Part shown: positions 1-11,170 of the stretch, piece by piece | Numbering within the stretch: position 1 is the stretch's first letter | How the letters are laid out: each line of letters begins with the position of its first letter | From: Zantedeschia hybrid cultivar | Taxonomy: Eukaryota > Streptophyta > Magnoliopsida > Alismatales > Araceae | Direction of reading: 5' to 3' | Assembly (NCBI GenBank): GCA_030544215.1 | Contig: JARZZO010000004.1 | Coordinates: 19,146,501-19,210,500 of the forward strand | Length of the DNA stretch: 64,000 nt | Notes under the pieces: generated by a model | Database searches by the model: none | What the model saw: the letters and a program-made list of their open reading frames with translations, nothing else | What the model was told of the DNA's origin: nothing | Position numbers and translations under genes: made by a program

Positions 1-2072
1 GCCAAACACATCCAAAATTTTATTAATGATCAAATAAAATATTACATTTCATTATTATTGTTATAATTTAATTAGGAGTGGGACAATTGGTAATTCAATA
101 TCTTCATTTTTACCTTAAGAAACCTAGGGTAAGGACGGATATCTTTCAGTTTTGCATGGGCACTGTCCTAGAAATAGGGTGAGAATCCTAGATAAGAAGG
201 AAAAAATGGAATGGGATTCCTTTTGGTGGGGTGTCCATGGGAAGGATAAAGAATTGTAAACTATTTGCCTATATCTGAACTTAGAAATGGTTTAGAAATA
301 AAATAACCAGTGTCCATTTTAAATGTTTTGTTAAGTTAAAATGTATTTATTACAATTCCTTAAAGTATTTAAAATATTATGGTATATATTTAAAATATTA
401 TAGTATAACTACCGCAGAAAATCGATGTGTGGTCGTACACCACATCGCAAGATGTGCAGCCAGGTGCTTCATTGGCTAGTCAGATGACAATTGTGCTGTA
501 GGAACTCATGGGGTGTTACAACGAAGATTTTACTGCACCGTGTCACAGGAAGCACTGGATCACACCTGTATGATCCAAGCTGTTGGATCCTATAGAGGCA
601 TGATCCATTTTTTTTTATTTTTTAAATTGTCTGATTAAAGATCAACAATATAGATGGATCCCTTAAAATTATCTCCTCTCCTTGTGGTTTTCTAAAAAAG
701 ATTGCACCTCTGGTGCTGCCGCCTGGTCACATTGATTAAATGGTGCCTACGCTGCAGTGCATCATGCCATGGTGTAACAAATATTACTCATCTCTTTTTA
801 ATTTAAAGCTTGACCTATTAACTAGGTAAGAAGAGGCAAACCAGACCACCCCTATAAGGGCCGGCTATGATGGCCCAATAAAGCCGCCTTAATAGGGCCC
901 CTCATGTGGGGGGGGGGGGGGAGGGGACACTGTTCTCCCGCCTAAGAGATAGGGCCTCCCATAAGAAGCCCAAAGGATGGATATCCTAAAATCCCAAGAG
1001 GCTGACTGGGTTCAAACCCCTTAGCGGGAAACCTTGTCAAAGTTAGGCAACCTCCTTCTTAGAAGAGGTGGCCCATTATCTTTGGCAACATGCAGATGGT
1101 GGGAGATTCCACTTTCCTCTTTAGGGCTTCCATGATCTCCGCAGAATTGTGGTCCCTATAACGTGCGGGACATGCACTCCCCAACATAGAACTTTCTGCT
1201 TGCTATATAACCAGGAGGACCCTCCCAAACAAAGATATGTTCAGTCTGCTACCAAAAACCCCCAGCACTCTCGTTGTCATACATAGGTGACTGACTTAAG
1301 CATCACAGGGTCCTTCCCTCACTCTAACTGGAGGGTCCTCTGACATTTCTCTGTACTTGCAGGCCACAACACGGTGATCATTTTTCCTCTTCTATAGGTC
1401 TCATTGTGGTTGCTCGGATTAAGATCGGATGGTCCTCATCCCAACAAATTCTGACTATTCTACGAATGACGCCATCTAAATCTATAGGAACTTATACAGA
1501 CATGCTTTCCTTCTTAGAGGACAGTGTAGAGGCATAGAAATGTGGTCTGAATAATCCCATATTAGTTGTTGAGAAGGCAAGTATGTGCTTATAAAGAAGG
1601 TCTCCCACCTTCTTCCCAATAAGGATCCTTTTCTTATGAAAAGTATAAAACCGCGAGGCCACCTCATGAGCCAAAGTGAACAATACCTTGTTGGTGAGAG
1701 CCAAAATTTCTTCCTACGACATTGGGGGGCATGTCAATGGTTGTCAACTTTAGAACTGGACTTAGGTGCCTTGCGTTTGACTTAATGTGGGGATGCTTCT
1801 AGTTAGAAAGCGTAATATTTGCTGCATGCACGGCATTGCAGTAGCAAACAGCAATACACACGCGTATTGAGGCACTCAACAGAAGTGAGGATACACAGAC
1901 TGAAGAATCAAGGAAATTTAAAATTGAAAAAGCTCCACTGTTTGTGCCCAACCAAGCCTTCTTCCTGTTAGAGAGAGATATGTGAGAAGAGCCTGAGAGA
2001 GCTTGCTTCTTTAAGCTCTCGGGCCATCTTCATCGACGAAGATCAAGACTAGCTTTATTCTTTCTCTTTCTT
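1..2072. other. Unassigned flank left of element A
   Basis: No coding region is supported; the short ORFs at 1482-1785 overlap one another on both strands and match nothing I recognise. A G-run lies near 907-926. The last 280 bases contain a purine-rich stretch followed by a CT-rich stretch. They may be the left part of an older LTR that element A split, because the sequence right of A (36248 onward) looks like the downstream part of a Ty1/copia LTR. That pairing is inferred and weak. Confidence 0.4.
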
Positions 2073-2828
2073 CTATCTGTGAGTGCTTAAAATGGGTGTG
2101 TGATTATCATAAAAATTTATGTTGTTTAAGTGCAAAATAAACCTATTAAAAAGAAACTAAGTGATGTGATCGCCAGAAACTTTTGACTAAAAGTTCCAAA
2201 AGAAGATTTGATCGCTTACCTGTTTGGACGTGGGAGATGTTGAATTCTTAGTTCCCCTCCTTCAGCCGGCTGAAGAAAGAGAGCCATTTCTATCTTTGTT
2301 CTTGCTTTGGCTGCTATTGCGTTTTGACGATCGTCCAGATTCCTTATTGTTCGCCGTTGATTCCTCCCCTTGCTCTTCTTTTGTACCTTACAAGAAATAG
2401 AAAGAAATAAAGAACAATGATGAGAACTTAGGAAGAAGTAGTATATATTTCAGAAGAGATTTTAAACATGCAACTGAACAGGTGAACTCACTTGTAGGAT
2501 GGTCTTTTAAACCCCTTTAACAAATAGGTTTGGAAAACAATGCTAGTGTGCGTGTGTGTTGCATGGAGTGATGTGATGAAAAATGTGATGCTAATGTGAT
2601 GAAAATGTGAGAAGAAAAATAAATGAGAAGTTAAGCTGGATGGCCCCTGGAAGCCTTGGTCTTGAGAGAATCTTGAATGGACGAAGAACGGATGCCAACT
2701 CCTGATGGTAGCAGCACTTCGCTCTTTCAGCGTTCGGACATCGTCAAGCTTCTTCGCTCCAATTACCACCAAAATAATTGCTAATTATCACTCAACATCG
2801 CTCTCTGTCACTCGTCCAAGAGGCTGGG

Positions 2829-2836
2829 TATTTATA
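2829..2836 (-). promoter_or_regulatory. TATA box in 3' LTR of A
   Basis: TATAAATA on the minus strand, at the same place in the LTR as the TATA boxes at 35633-35640, 19766-19773 and 32695-32702. It lies about 100 bp downstream of the nearest palindrome (2936-2969), in the sense of LTR transcription. Confidence 0.7.
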
Positions 2837-2935
2837 GACTTCTTTGCATCCGCGGATTTACATTGAGAAATTTTGAGGTTTATCCAGCTTAACCAACAGA
2901 TAAATACAGATTAATTCATCTTTATCTGTAATCAT

Positions 2936-3234
2936 CTAAAACGTGTCGCCCATCAAAGACGCCTTTTAGCTAATTAAGATAAGGATAAATATCCGGGAAA
3001 AGTTCATTATTATCTGTAATTATCTAAAATGCGTCGCCACTTGGAGACGCCTTTTAGACTAATTAAGATAAGGATAAACATCCAAAAAAGAGATAGAAAC
3101 AACTTAGGAAACCTAAATTGCGTCATGCCATGCAGACGTCTTTTAACTAATTAATCAATTAATTGAAATTCAAATTTAAACATCAAAATAGGAATAAACT
3201 CTAAATGACTTCTACACAGGTCGACGTCTTTTAG
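2936..3234. repeat. Cluster of four N10 palindromes in U3 of A (3' LTR)
   Basis: The units are 2936-2969, 3024-3057, 3113-3146 and 3201-3234. Each has 12-nt arms of the type CTAAAANGCGTC / GACGCCTTTTAG around exactly 10 nt. The cores are GCCCATCAAA, GCCACTTGGA, ATGCCATGCA and TACACAGGTC. Arm mismatches are mostly C-to-T or G-to-A, as expected from cytosine deamination. Spacing between units is about 88 bp. Confidence 0.9.
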
Positions 3235-3439
3235 AGTTCTTCATATTTTAATTAAAATTTGAGTTAAAATCAATTTAATTAATTAACTTGAATCATGTCT
3301 GTTTGACCCGACACTATTTAGATAATTAACTCAAAAAGATCAATAAAAATTAACCAATGACTAAATATCAGACCATTCTGAGGCATTATTATATGATATG
3401 AAATTTACTCGAAATGATGTCAAAATTAGCGTGTCTACA

Positions 3440-4490
3440 GCTACCTCACCTTGGCATCGTCTTTGCAAGGGAGTGAAATGAAATGGAATGTACTAAAAAG
3501 GTGATGCCAAGGTGTGATGAGACACGCTCTCAATATCACATGATTGGAATTTTTTTTCAAAATTATCAATGAAGATAGCTCAAGGAGATCAATGGAATTA
3601 ATCCTGTCTGGATGAGGTAGACAAGGAAATAAAATAAAGTCGATCAACCTCCACAGAGTGGGAAGTACCCCAGGTCGTAGACACTACAGGTTTCATCATG
3701 GGGAGCGATTGCCAGCCAATGTGGACGTGCTGCAGCCATAATGGATCTTAAAAGAAAATAAGAAATATTGGATAAGGAATCCAAGAAAAGATAGAATTCC
3801 AGAGATATCTTCAAGCGAATCTCAAAGATAATCAAGATACTCAATTTAGAATGGAATATTTCATATCATGTTGGAATTATTTGATTAATAGTCTGAAACT
3901 TAATCAATAATTAATCCTTATCACAATGATTTCAAAGTCCTATATGCTGCATGCTGGACTAAAAGAAAAATATAAAGTCAAATAAAATATAAATTAATCA
4001 AAGATAATATTGTTAAATTGTCATTAATAAGTCAAGACACCAATTCTTGTAATTCAGTGCTAAGCCGAAGCTTGTTTATCCACGCACTGTTTCACCACGC
4101 AGTGTTTCACAAAAGTGGAACCATCGTCCCCACTAATTAACAATCAAACGGCCTATCCGTGCGATTAAGAATTCTCTAGAATTATCACTGTTTTTGTTGT
4201 AGGGGAACTCAAATTCCAGTTTCATCAAAACCACAAGGTTCTTGATATACTCTAATAAATACTTAACATATAGTATAATTGTGCAAATTAACTACATGAA
4301 AGAGTACAAGGGTAGAGACAACCGTCTTTTTAGTCACGGTCGAGACTCATAAATTCTCACAGTGGGATCTTCTTGAGATTTTCAGCTTCATTTGAATTTT
4401 CCTGATTTTCCTGCACTAAAAAATCATTAGTAATTTCAAACAAGTGTTTAATTAAGCATCAAAATATGGAATTTCGGGTAAATGATAGAA
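3440..4490 (-). other. 3' non-coding internal region of A
   Basis: No gene. The sequence corresponds, in opposite orientation, to 31190-32108 of element B, so it is ancestral 3' internal sequence rather than captured DNA. Short ORFs on the minus strand here (3441-3844) have a relaxed counterpart in B but no recognisable domain. Confidence 0.75.
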
Positions 4491-4493
4491 AGC

Positions 4494-4565
4494 TTGAAAC
4501 GCGTCGTGTCGAGCCGACGCTCTTTAACCATCTAAAATGCGTCCCTGTTCCACGATGCCTTTTAA
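4494..4565. repeat. Two N10 palindromes upstream of the first antisense gene
   Basis: Units 4494-4527 (core GTGTCGAGCC) and 4532-4565 (core CCTGTTCCAC). They end about 100 bp upstream of a TATA box on the plus strand. B has only one unit at the corresponding place (31133-31166), with a different core. Confidence 0.85.
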
Positions 4566-4668
4566 GTCGCAGAAACAGGTTCTGGTTGATTCCCAACTGG
4601 ATTCCAACTCTTCCAATGCTCATCCATTTTCCAATCCGGAAAAGTCTTCTTAGGATCGCAATTTCCTC

Positions 4669-4676
4669 TATATAAA
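4669..4676 (+). promoter_or_regulatory. TATA box of the antisense PMD-like gene
   Basis: TATATAAA is followed 133 bp later by the first ATG of the gene at 4809. The intervening sequence is an A/T- and AAG-rich leader without ATG. It shows that the antisense gene had its own promoter inside the retrotransposon rather than relying on the LTR. Confidence 0.6.
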
Positions 4677-4808
4677 CATCATTAACTTGTTTTCAAGCAA
4701 TCCTACCACAATCTAGAGATCCAAGGTTGAGTTTTTCTTCAAGGTTTAAGGTTTTTCCAAGGTTTTCAAGGCTTTGAAGCTTCAAGAAGGAAGAAACTCA
4801 GGAATAAG

Positions 4809-6054
4809 ATGAGTTCTTCAAACAAAAGGATGAGGTCGCTGGAGAAGCTCTCCGATGTGGAGAATCACCATATTGGAAGGGATCCCAACCTCCAAGTAAG
4901 TTGAATTAGCTTTCCTTCAATTCTTCTTCTTCAATCTCCTCTTTTTCCTCCATGTTCTTCATGTTCTTCAAATTCTTCAATTGATCCTTTCTTTTATTTT
5001 TTAGACATATCCCATGTTTCCTGGTCTAAGGAGATTCACCTCCCTCCCTTGGATTCGCAAGCTTGCCAAGAGTCCCAAACTTTCCATGCAAGCCTTCATC
5101 TCTAAGTGGAATCTACAAGGCTTGGTGGTGCATGCTAAGCACTACAAGAGTCCAAACGTGGATTGGGCGGCCATGGGTGCCTTGATCGAGCAGTGGCATC
5201 CTCAAACCCACACGTTTCTCTTCCCTCAGTTCGAGTGCACTATCCTTCTAGAGGAGGCTGAGCTCTTGTTGGGTCTTCCAAAGACCAAGGATAAGATGGC
5301 TATGATGAGAGAAAGGACCACCGGCCAACAACTGTTGACGTCAATCATGAAGGATCCCTCAGAGACTAAAAGATGCCTTACCAATAGAGGGATCAACCTT
5401 GCAAAGCTCGCTGAATGGACCTTGTATGAGATCGATGATCTGAGGGAGGATGAAGCTGAAGACGTGACGAAAGTTTTCGTCACGTGCCTTGCCGGGGCTT
5501 TGTTCTTTCCCGCGCAAGACAACATCCTCGAAGATGATCAAGTCAGCGCAATCTATGCGATCTTCGAGAGGGAATCCATTAGCACTGCGATCCTGGCTTA
5601 CCTCTACAGCGGGCTCTCTGCGGCGTCCACGGGTCGACCTCCTTACGGGTGCATGCTGCTCTTCGCTTTGTGGGTCGAGCTACATTTCAAATTCGAATAT
5701 CACACGAGGATGTCAGCAAGATCGTCTCAAATCTACTTGAATAGCCCGATTCACCACATCTCCAACATCGTGAAGTTCAACGAGCGGATGATCAACAAAA
5801 TACCAAAGCTCAAGACCTGAGCCGACTGGAGGGAGTATCTGAGATGCATGTCATCCAACAGGTTTGACTCTTCCCCACTCGCACTTGTTGGAAAGCCCAT
5901 TAGAGTGCGCCACGCATCCGGTGCAGAGCTCAAGTTGATCGGGGCTACTGAGCTAATGCTGTACAACCCTCATCGATGCCTTACTCAGCTCAGCCTGCCT
6001 CGTTATGAATTCCCCAAGTTCTCCAATCAAGAAGCGAGCTTTGGAATCCGATGA
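4809..6054 (+). pseudogene. PMD-superfamily (DUF7745-like) gene, antisense to element A
   Basis: Exon 1 is 4809-4895 (29 codons, starting MSSSNKRMRSLEKLSD). A GT-AG intron at 4896-5004 (phase 0, T-rich acceptor) leads to exon 2 from 5005. Exon 2 is open to an in-frame TGA at 5818-5820. The same frame then continues to 6054 with plausible family sequence (WREYLRCM, then an L-Y-N-P-H-R-C-L-TQL block), so the TGA looks like a CGA-to-TGA nonsense change. The segment ALIEQWHPQTHTFLF...LEEAELLLGLP resembles the core of plant mobile domain proteins: ALxERW, then F, then TLEDV, then GL. PMD proteins are nuclear factors in host plants and also recurrent passengers of transposable elements; the function of this copy is unknown. 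It lies opposite to gag-pol, so its intron would not be spliced from genomic retroelement RNA. B lacks it. Confidence 0.72.
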
Positions 6055-6126
6055 AGACTATGAAGCCACAGAACTCATTTCTACTTTGTGGAACATTGGC
6101 TTTAGTCATCGTGTAAAATCCTCAAA

Positions 6127-6703
6127 GCATACAGATAGAGGATTAAAATTTCCATACGTTCAAGCACTTCATGAACTTCTCCCTTTAAGTGTTCCCTTTT
6201 CTTTTTCTTTTCCTGATGTAATAAAGGATTTTATTGAATAAAGAGTCATCCCTTTATGCCTTGAAATCTCCCCTTAACTTCCTGTGATATGTCCATAATT
6301 TTTTTTTCTTTAGTAAAAACCGGATTTTTCCTTAAAATATGACAGTTCGGATTTACTTAATCCAAAACGTGTCCACTCAACAAGATGCTTTTCAAACATA
6401 ATTCATTTTCATACGTTCAAGCATACAGACAAAGGATTAAAATTTCCATACGTTCAAGCACTTTATGAACTTCTCCCTTAAGTGTTCCCTTTTCTTTTTC
6501 TTTTCCTGATGTAATAAAGGATTTTATTGAATAAAGAGTCATCCCTTTATGCCTTGAAATCTCCCCTTAACTTCCTGTGATATGTCCATGATTTTTTTTT
6601 CTTTAGTAAAAATCGGATTTTTCCTTAAAATATGACAATTCGGATTTACTTAATCCAAAACGCGTCCACTCAACAAGATGCTTTTCAAACATAATTCATT
6701 TTC
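6127..6703 (+). repeat. Tandem duplication of about 294 bp covering a 3' UTR and poly(A) signals
   Basis: Unit 1 starts at 6127 and unit 2 at 6421, with only a few substitutions and a 1-nt indel. Each unit contains AATAAA-type signals (around 6220-6241 and 6515-6535) and one N10 palindrome (6362-6395 and 6655-6688) with the same core CACTCAACAA. The duplicated stretch is the downstream end of the first antisense gene. The duplication is recent compared with the age of the motif. Confidence 0.88.
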
Positions 6704-7012
6704 CAAAATTTAGCCATTAATCCTCAAAATCCTGAATTAAGCTTAAACTGTGTCTACTACCAAAGACGCCTTTCAACTCTCTCTCTTACTTTTTCCAGAA
6801 CTCCGCCATCAATTCTGTGATTAATCCCCTGAAACGCATCTTGATGTGTGGACGCCTTTAATAATCATGTCTTGTACGGTTCTGACCAGAATTGGCGGTA
6901 ACTTGAAACGCGTTGCCCTGTATGGACGCCTTTTAGTCAATTTTAAACAGCTGGCCTTGCCGCCTCAATTTATGCGCCTTAAAACGCGTCGCTGTACCCC
7001 AACGCCTTTTAA
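6362..7012. repeat. Six N10 palindromes upstream of the PMD gene
   Basis: Units: 6362-6395, 6655-6688, 6743-6776, 6829-6862, 6903-6936 and 6979-7012. The cores are CACTCAACAA (twice, by tandem duplication), TACTACCAAA, TTGATGTGTG, GCCCTGTATG and GCTGTACCCC. All six have the exact 10-nt spacing. The last four lie 125-394 bp upstream of the first exon at 7137, the position expected of promoter elements. Confidence 0.87.
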
Positions 7013-7136
7013 CCTCTTCAAACAGAACCTGCAAAGGCCCCCCTTTCTTCCTCACTTTTCCAAAACTTCCTCTTTCTTCACTCTTCTCCGGGGACTCTCC
7101 GACGATTTTCTCTCTCTCTCTCTCAAAACTCTCTCC

Positions 7137-9939
7137 ATGGAGCACGGTGAAGGCTCGAGGGGAAAATGCCGCCGCGCCGTGCGGGTGGTGAGGAGGGAGG
7201 AGCGCAAGGTGGCTCTCCCCAAGGAAGCTATGGCCTTAGAGGCGGCGGCGGCCATTTTAGAAGAAGAGATTCCCCCACCGGCGGTGGTCGAGGGAGGAGG
7301 AGAAGAGGAAGAGGCTTCCCACTTGGTAAGTTCTCTTATGTGTTTGATTGGAGTGGGGATAGGAGGGGAGAAAGGGGTTCTTAGAAGAACCCGAAATCGG
7401 CTTTGAATGGCGTCCAGACCAGGTGACGCCTTTCAAACGGCGTCGCCCTGGTCCGACGCCATTTAGCCAAAATTCGGAATTTTTAAATGGACAGAAAATA
7501 GTCCCAAATTGCGTCAGGACCTGTGGACGCCTTTCAATAGGCGTCCATGGGACTCGACGCCTTTCAATTCAGAAACATTTTGATCTGTTTTTATGTTCAT
7601 TAACTGATGCAATTCTTTGTTTTCATTTGCAGGGGACAATGAGAGCCAGGATCAGCTGGGACTTAGTGATAGGTGCATACCGGGGACTCCCAGACTTCCA
7701 GAAGGCGCGCCTGCGCCGGATGGGGTTCGGCAAGATTCTCGAGATCGAGCCGTTCTGGCTCGATTTGGTCCTCCTGCAGGCGCTACGGGAGAGGTGGCAT
7801 GTGGAAAGCCGGGCTTTCCTAATGCCTTGGGGCCATATGATCCCCACCCTAGAGGATGTGGCCAGGATCACTGGCCTCAAGGTAGAGGGCCGACCGGTAA
7901 GTGGGGTGACTTACCCCGATTACCGAGGATTGGCAGAGGCATTGCTAGGCATAGAGGTGTCTAGCCTAGGTAGAGAGTCCAGGATGGTCCCCCGGGTAGA
8001 GGTGGAGCCGCTTTAGGATTAGATGAGCTCCGGCGTCGGTTGGATGAGACCCGGGAGGAGTTCAGGGATAGATTAGCAGAGTCATCCTCCCTTGTGTACT
8101 GCAGTGACCCAAGTCAGGGGGAGGAGATAGATAGGCAGCTTGGGGTCTTTTTGGTCTTTTTCTTTGGTCGGTTGCTCTTCGGTACAAAAGGCGACCACAT
8201 TCATTGTAGGTTCTTATATTTGTTAGATGATTTAGATAGCTTAGGAGAGTATGCATGGGGTGCGGCCCTTCTGGCACACCTATTCGCAGACCTGTCCGCG
8301 GTCACGCCTGACCGTGAGACTACCATCAGCGGCTTCTCGCCGTTCCTCCAGGTATTAAATCGTCTTTTATTTGTTCATGATATGCAATGTGACATGATGT
8401 GATGATTTCTAACTTATATGTTCATGTGTGTAGGTTTGGAGCTACTATTACTTCCCGCTCGGCCGAGCGAGAATAGTACGACCCGGTGCTGTCCCATTGG
8501 CCTGCCGTTGGTAGCCAATCGTGGACACAGCACCCCAGCACCACCAGCTAACGGCCCTCCGCCGTCAGTTCCTCGACTACCCCGAGTTGCTGGTGAGTTC
8601 TTAACTTGTTCAATTTGTTCATTAAATGCAATCTTTTATTCATAAAATGCAAGTTATTTATATGAATGCATCTAACTTGTATGCAGGTGATCTGGCGCCC
8701 ATACATGGACATGGGCGAGGAGGGCCAGTCGTGGGTGATGGCTGGCCGGAGACGGTTCGGGAGGCAAATGTGATTGTATTGCCTCAACGAGATAGAGCCG
8801 CTCTGCCTCCGCCTCGTCATTAGGACCCTGGGCCTCCACCAGGAGTGGATAGACGAGGAGGTCCCGAAGGGCATCGGACGGAGCATGAGGGGGAAGCAAG
8901 CCCCCACCGATTGGCGTGCCAAGTTCCCGGAGCAGTGCGAGGACTGGCACCGCCGCGACGTCAGGGTGGAGTCCCGGGCGGAGAGTAGCGAGGCCTACCT
9001 CCAGCAGTACCGGGCCCACTACGCCGATCAGCTTCGGCTCCTCCAACCACTCGATGTGAGTATGCATTCATGCGTCTTTCGTTTTATTATTATCTTAATT
9101 TATATTTGTGAATGAATGTATGTATGTGTGATATGCAGGACGCGCGAGATGCGGTCATCGTTGACCTCCGGGCCCACCTACACGACGCGGAGGCCCAGCT
9201 AGAGCAGGTCCAGAAGGAGTTGTTCGACCTGGTATGTATGAATGAATATGAATGAATGTTTTAGTTAATTAATTTGTTTTGACGATTAACCGCTGATGAT
9301 TGTCTTTTGGTGCAGCGAGCCGTCTACACCCAGGCGGCCCCCCCTGCATATGGAGCATCATCATCCTCCTCTTCTGCCGCCCATGAGGCTGCTCTGGCTG
9401 ACCTCCAGAGCCAGCTTGCGTCCGCCATCCACCGAGCCTCTCTTGCGGAAGAGGATCATGCCGCTCGAGTAAGTTCTTTCCCTTTGACTCCTGGATCTGA
9501 CTTTTGATTGCTTGATTGCCTTGGACTAATAATGACTTCTCCTGCAGGTTGCTGAGCTTCATGAAGCCCTTCAGAGGGCTGAAGCGGATGCGGCTCGGGT
9601 TCGCGAACTCTAGGAGCAGGTGGCTCGCCTCTCCACCGGGGATCTTCCTCGGGAGCTTTCACACCTCCGGTCCCGACTGGAGTTTATCACTGAGGAGAGG
9701 GAGAGGGAGCAGGCATTGCCGAGCACGAGCGTTGAAGCGTGGAGGAGAGGTACAAGCGTGCTCGGCAGCGTGCTCAGGAGCGCAGGCAAGCGAGCGCTTT
9801 CACAGCCAGCGTGGCCATCTCCTCTGGTCAGGCTGGTTCGAGTGCCATGGGTCCGCCGCCGCCTAGAGCTCCACCGCCAGATGCCCAGGATGAGGCTCAG
9901 AGCCAGATGGATGAGGGGGCAGGAGAGAGCCAGCCTTGA
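7137..9939 (+). pseudogene. Seven-exon plant mobile domain gene with coiled-coil tail, antisense to element A
   Basis: Exons are approximately 7137-7325, 7633-8351, 8434-8592, 8687-9055, 9137-9231, 9316-9468 and 9548-9939. All introns are GT-AG with T-rich or GCAG acceptors. Exon 2 holds the PMD core: FWLDLVLLQALRERWHVES, then MPWGHMIPTLEDVARITGL, then a frameshift near 7960-7980, then the second half with GRLLFG, LLDDLD, GEYAWGAALLAHL and FSPFLQ. Exon 3 begins VWSYYYFPLGR. Exons 5-7 are A/E/R-rich and look like coiled coil, followed by a Pro-rich acidic end. Stops occur in exon 3 (W-stop-P), exon 4 (QM-stop-L) and exon 7 (near 9614), and a second frameshift occurs near 9740, so it is dead. 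The start is chosen because the 7137 frame joins exon 2 in phase; the ATG at 7166 opens an RG-rich frame that does not. The gene lies opposite to gag-pol, between integrase and 3' LTR. Confidence 0.8.
7403..7567. repeat. Two overlapping pairs of N10 palindromes inside PMD intron 1
   Basis: Units 7403-7436 and 7433-7466 share 4 nt of arm, as do 7504-7537 and 7534-7567. The cores are CAGACCAGGT, GCCCTGGTCC, AGGACCTGTG and CATGGGACTC. The junction GACGCCTTTCAAACGGCGTC is itself close to a 20-bp palindrome. The pair therefore reads as 20-bp palindromic repeats separated by 10-nt variable spacers. Confidence 0.9.
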
Positions 9940-11170
9940 AGGCTTATGTACTTTCCTTTCTTTTGTGTATCATGTACAAACACTTTTTGATATATACATG
10001 CAATCTTTGCCTTCAGCTTGCGTTCCATATATTTGTCCTGTGTCCTGCACATTACTTAACAAACAGGTTAAGTATCTGTTTAGGCTTAGCCCCTTGCCTG
10101 ACCAAGTGAATGGTCAATAAATCTCTTTTTTAGTGGAAGGATCAAGGGGCATAGCCTTTATTAACAAAGGTAATCGGACTGTAAGCAAAATGCAACATAC
10201 AAGCAGACAGATGCTCACTGAAAATAAGAGGAATGAAGCATACTAGATGCAATAAGCAAATGCTAATTGAAATATTTTTGTTGTTTTGAAATATTCATTT
10301 TTGTTTGGGTTTTAAAATATGTGCTCCTTTTTTTGGATTTTGGGATATGTATTTTTTTGGATTTTGGGATATGTATTTTTTTGGATTTTAGAATATGTAT
10401 TTTTTTGGACTATGGTGTAAACTAAAAGACTAGCATGGTACTCAGATCAAAAGATCATATTCATTTATTAACTTAATTCCCAAATTGTTCTTCAACAATT
10501 TAACTTAAACCCATTGTGTTTCAACTTGTGTTTCCATTCGTGATCTCATTTGATGATTCGATCTTTAGTCAATCTAGGCCGTTCCTTAAGTTTGGAGTAC
10601 GCCTCTTTAGAAAGGAAGGAAGAATTGGTTTAGAAAGCCCATGAGAAGGTTCCGGAGACCTAAAAAGATGTTCCTTTCTTACCCTAATATCTGTTGGGGT
10701 TCGGTCATTTTCTTTCTAGTGTATTTATCGACCTTGCGTTCCCTTTTATTTCATTTCATGGCCTCGATATAACGTTTGTAATGTGATGGCCTTTTGATTT
10801 GACGTTTGGCTTTTGCCTTTGCTTTGTTTTTCTTTTCTTTTCTTCGGGACGGATCTCCTTCATTTTTTTTTATGACGGCCTCCTACTAAGATAGTGGGTA
10901 TTCTTGGTAGTCTATTCTAAGCCTCGTTCTGACATCATGGGCTGAGTGTAAAAATAGAATTTTGCTTAAAAAGAATGATTTGTACTTTACACTTTCAGTC
11001 AAACTTTCGGTATTCCTTAGGAATTGGCATCTCTTGTTACTCACGAATCAAACGTGTCAGTGTGTGTAGTAATGTGTTTAGGGTTAAATTATCGAGACTG
11101 ATAAGGAAATTTGAGTTTCTAAATTTTCTGATTCCACTGGTCTTTGTACCATGCTGATTGACTCTTTAAC
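9940..11170 (-). other. Non-coding region of A between integrase and antisense block
   Basis: No gene. Positions from about 10033 to 11170 correspond in opposite orientation to 29942-31080 of B. A short tandem repeat of about 23 bp (a T-run, GGATTTTGGGATATGTA) occupies 10317-10410, and a related repeat is at 30688-30830 in B. The edge near 10033 is one side of the 5.4-kb difference between A and B; the other edge is near 4612. Confidence 0.75.

Larger units (their letters stand above)
2078..3439 (-). repeat. 3' LTR of element A
   Basis: This 1362-bp LTR is the partner of 34883-36242 and has TG/CA ends. On the minus strand the U3 part comes first and carries four GCGTC-N10-GACGC palindromes (2936-3234). 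A TATA box follows at 2829-2836, so the transcript would start near 2800. A CAGCCGGCTG palindrome lies in the downstream part, near 2262. The sequence abutting the LTR on the internal side (3440-3475) is conserved with the corresponding end of B. Confidence 0.93.

Noticed and set aside
5226..5541. Minus-strand ORFs of 99 and 60 codons
   Set aside because: Shadows of exon 2 of the DUF7745-like gene.
7166..7384. RG-rich ORF (MPPRRAGGEEGG) as first exon of the PMD gene
   Set aside because: With the splice sites seen it joins exon 2 out of frame; the ATG at 7137 gives an in-frame junction. It could be right only with another donor site.
7403..7567. CRISPR-like array of palindromic repeats and spacers
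   Set aside because: Spacers are only 10 nt, arrays have two units, there are no cas genes, and the setting is a plant retrotransposon. The likeness is formal.
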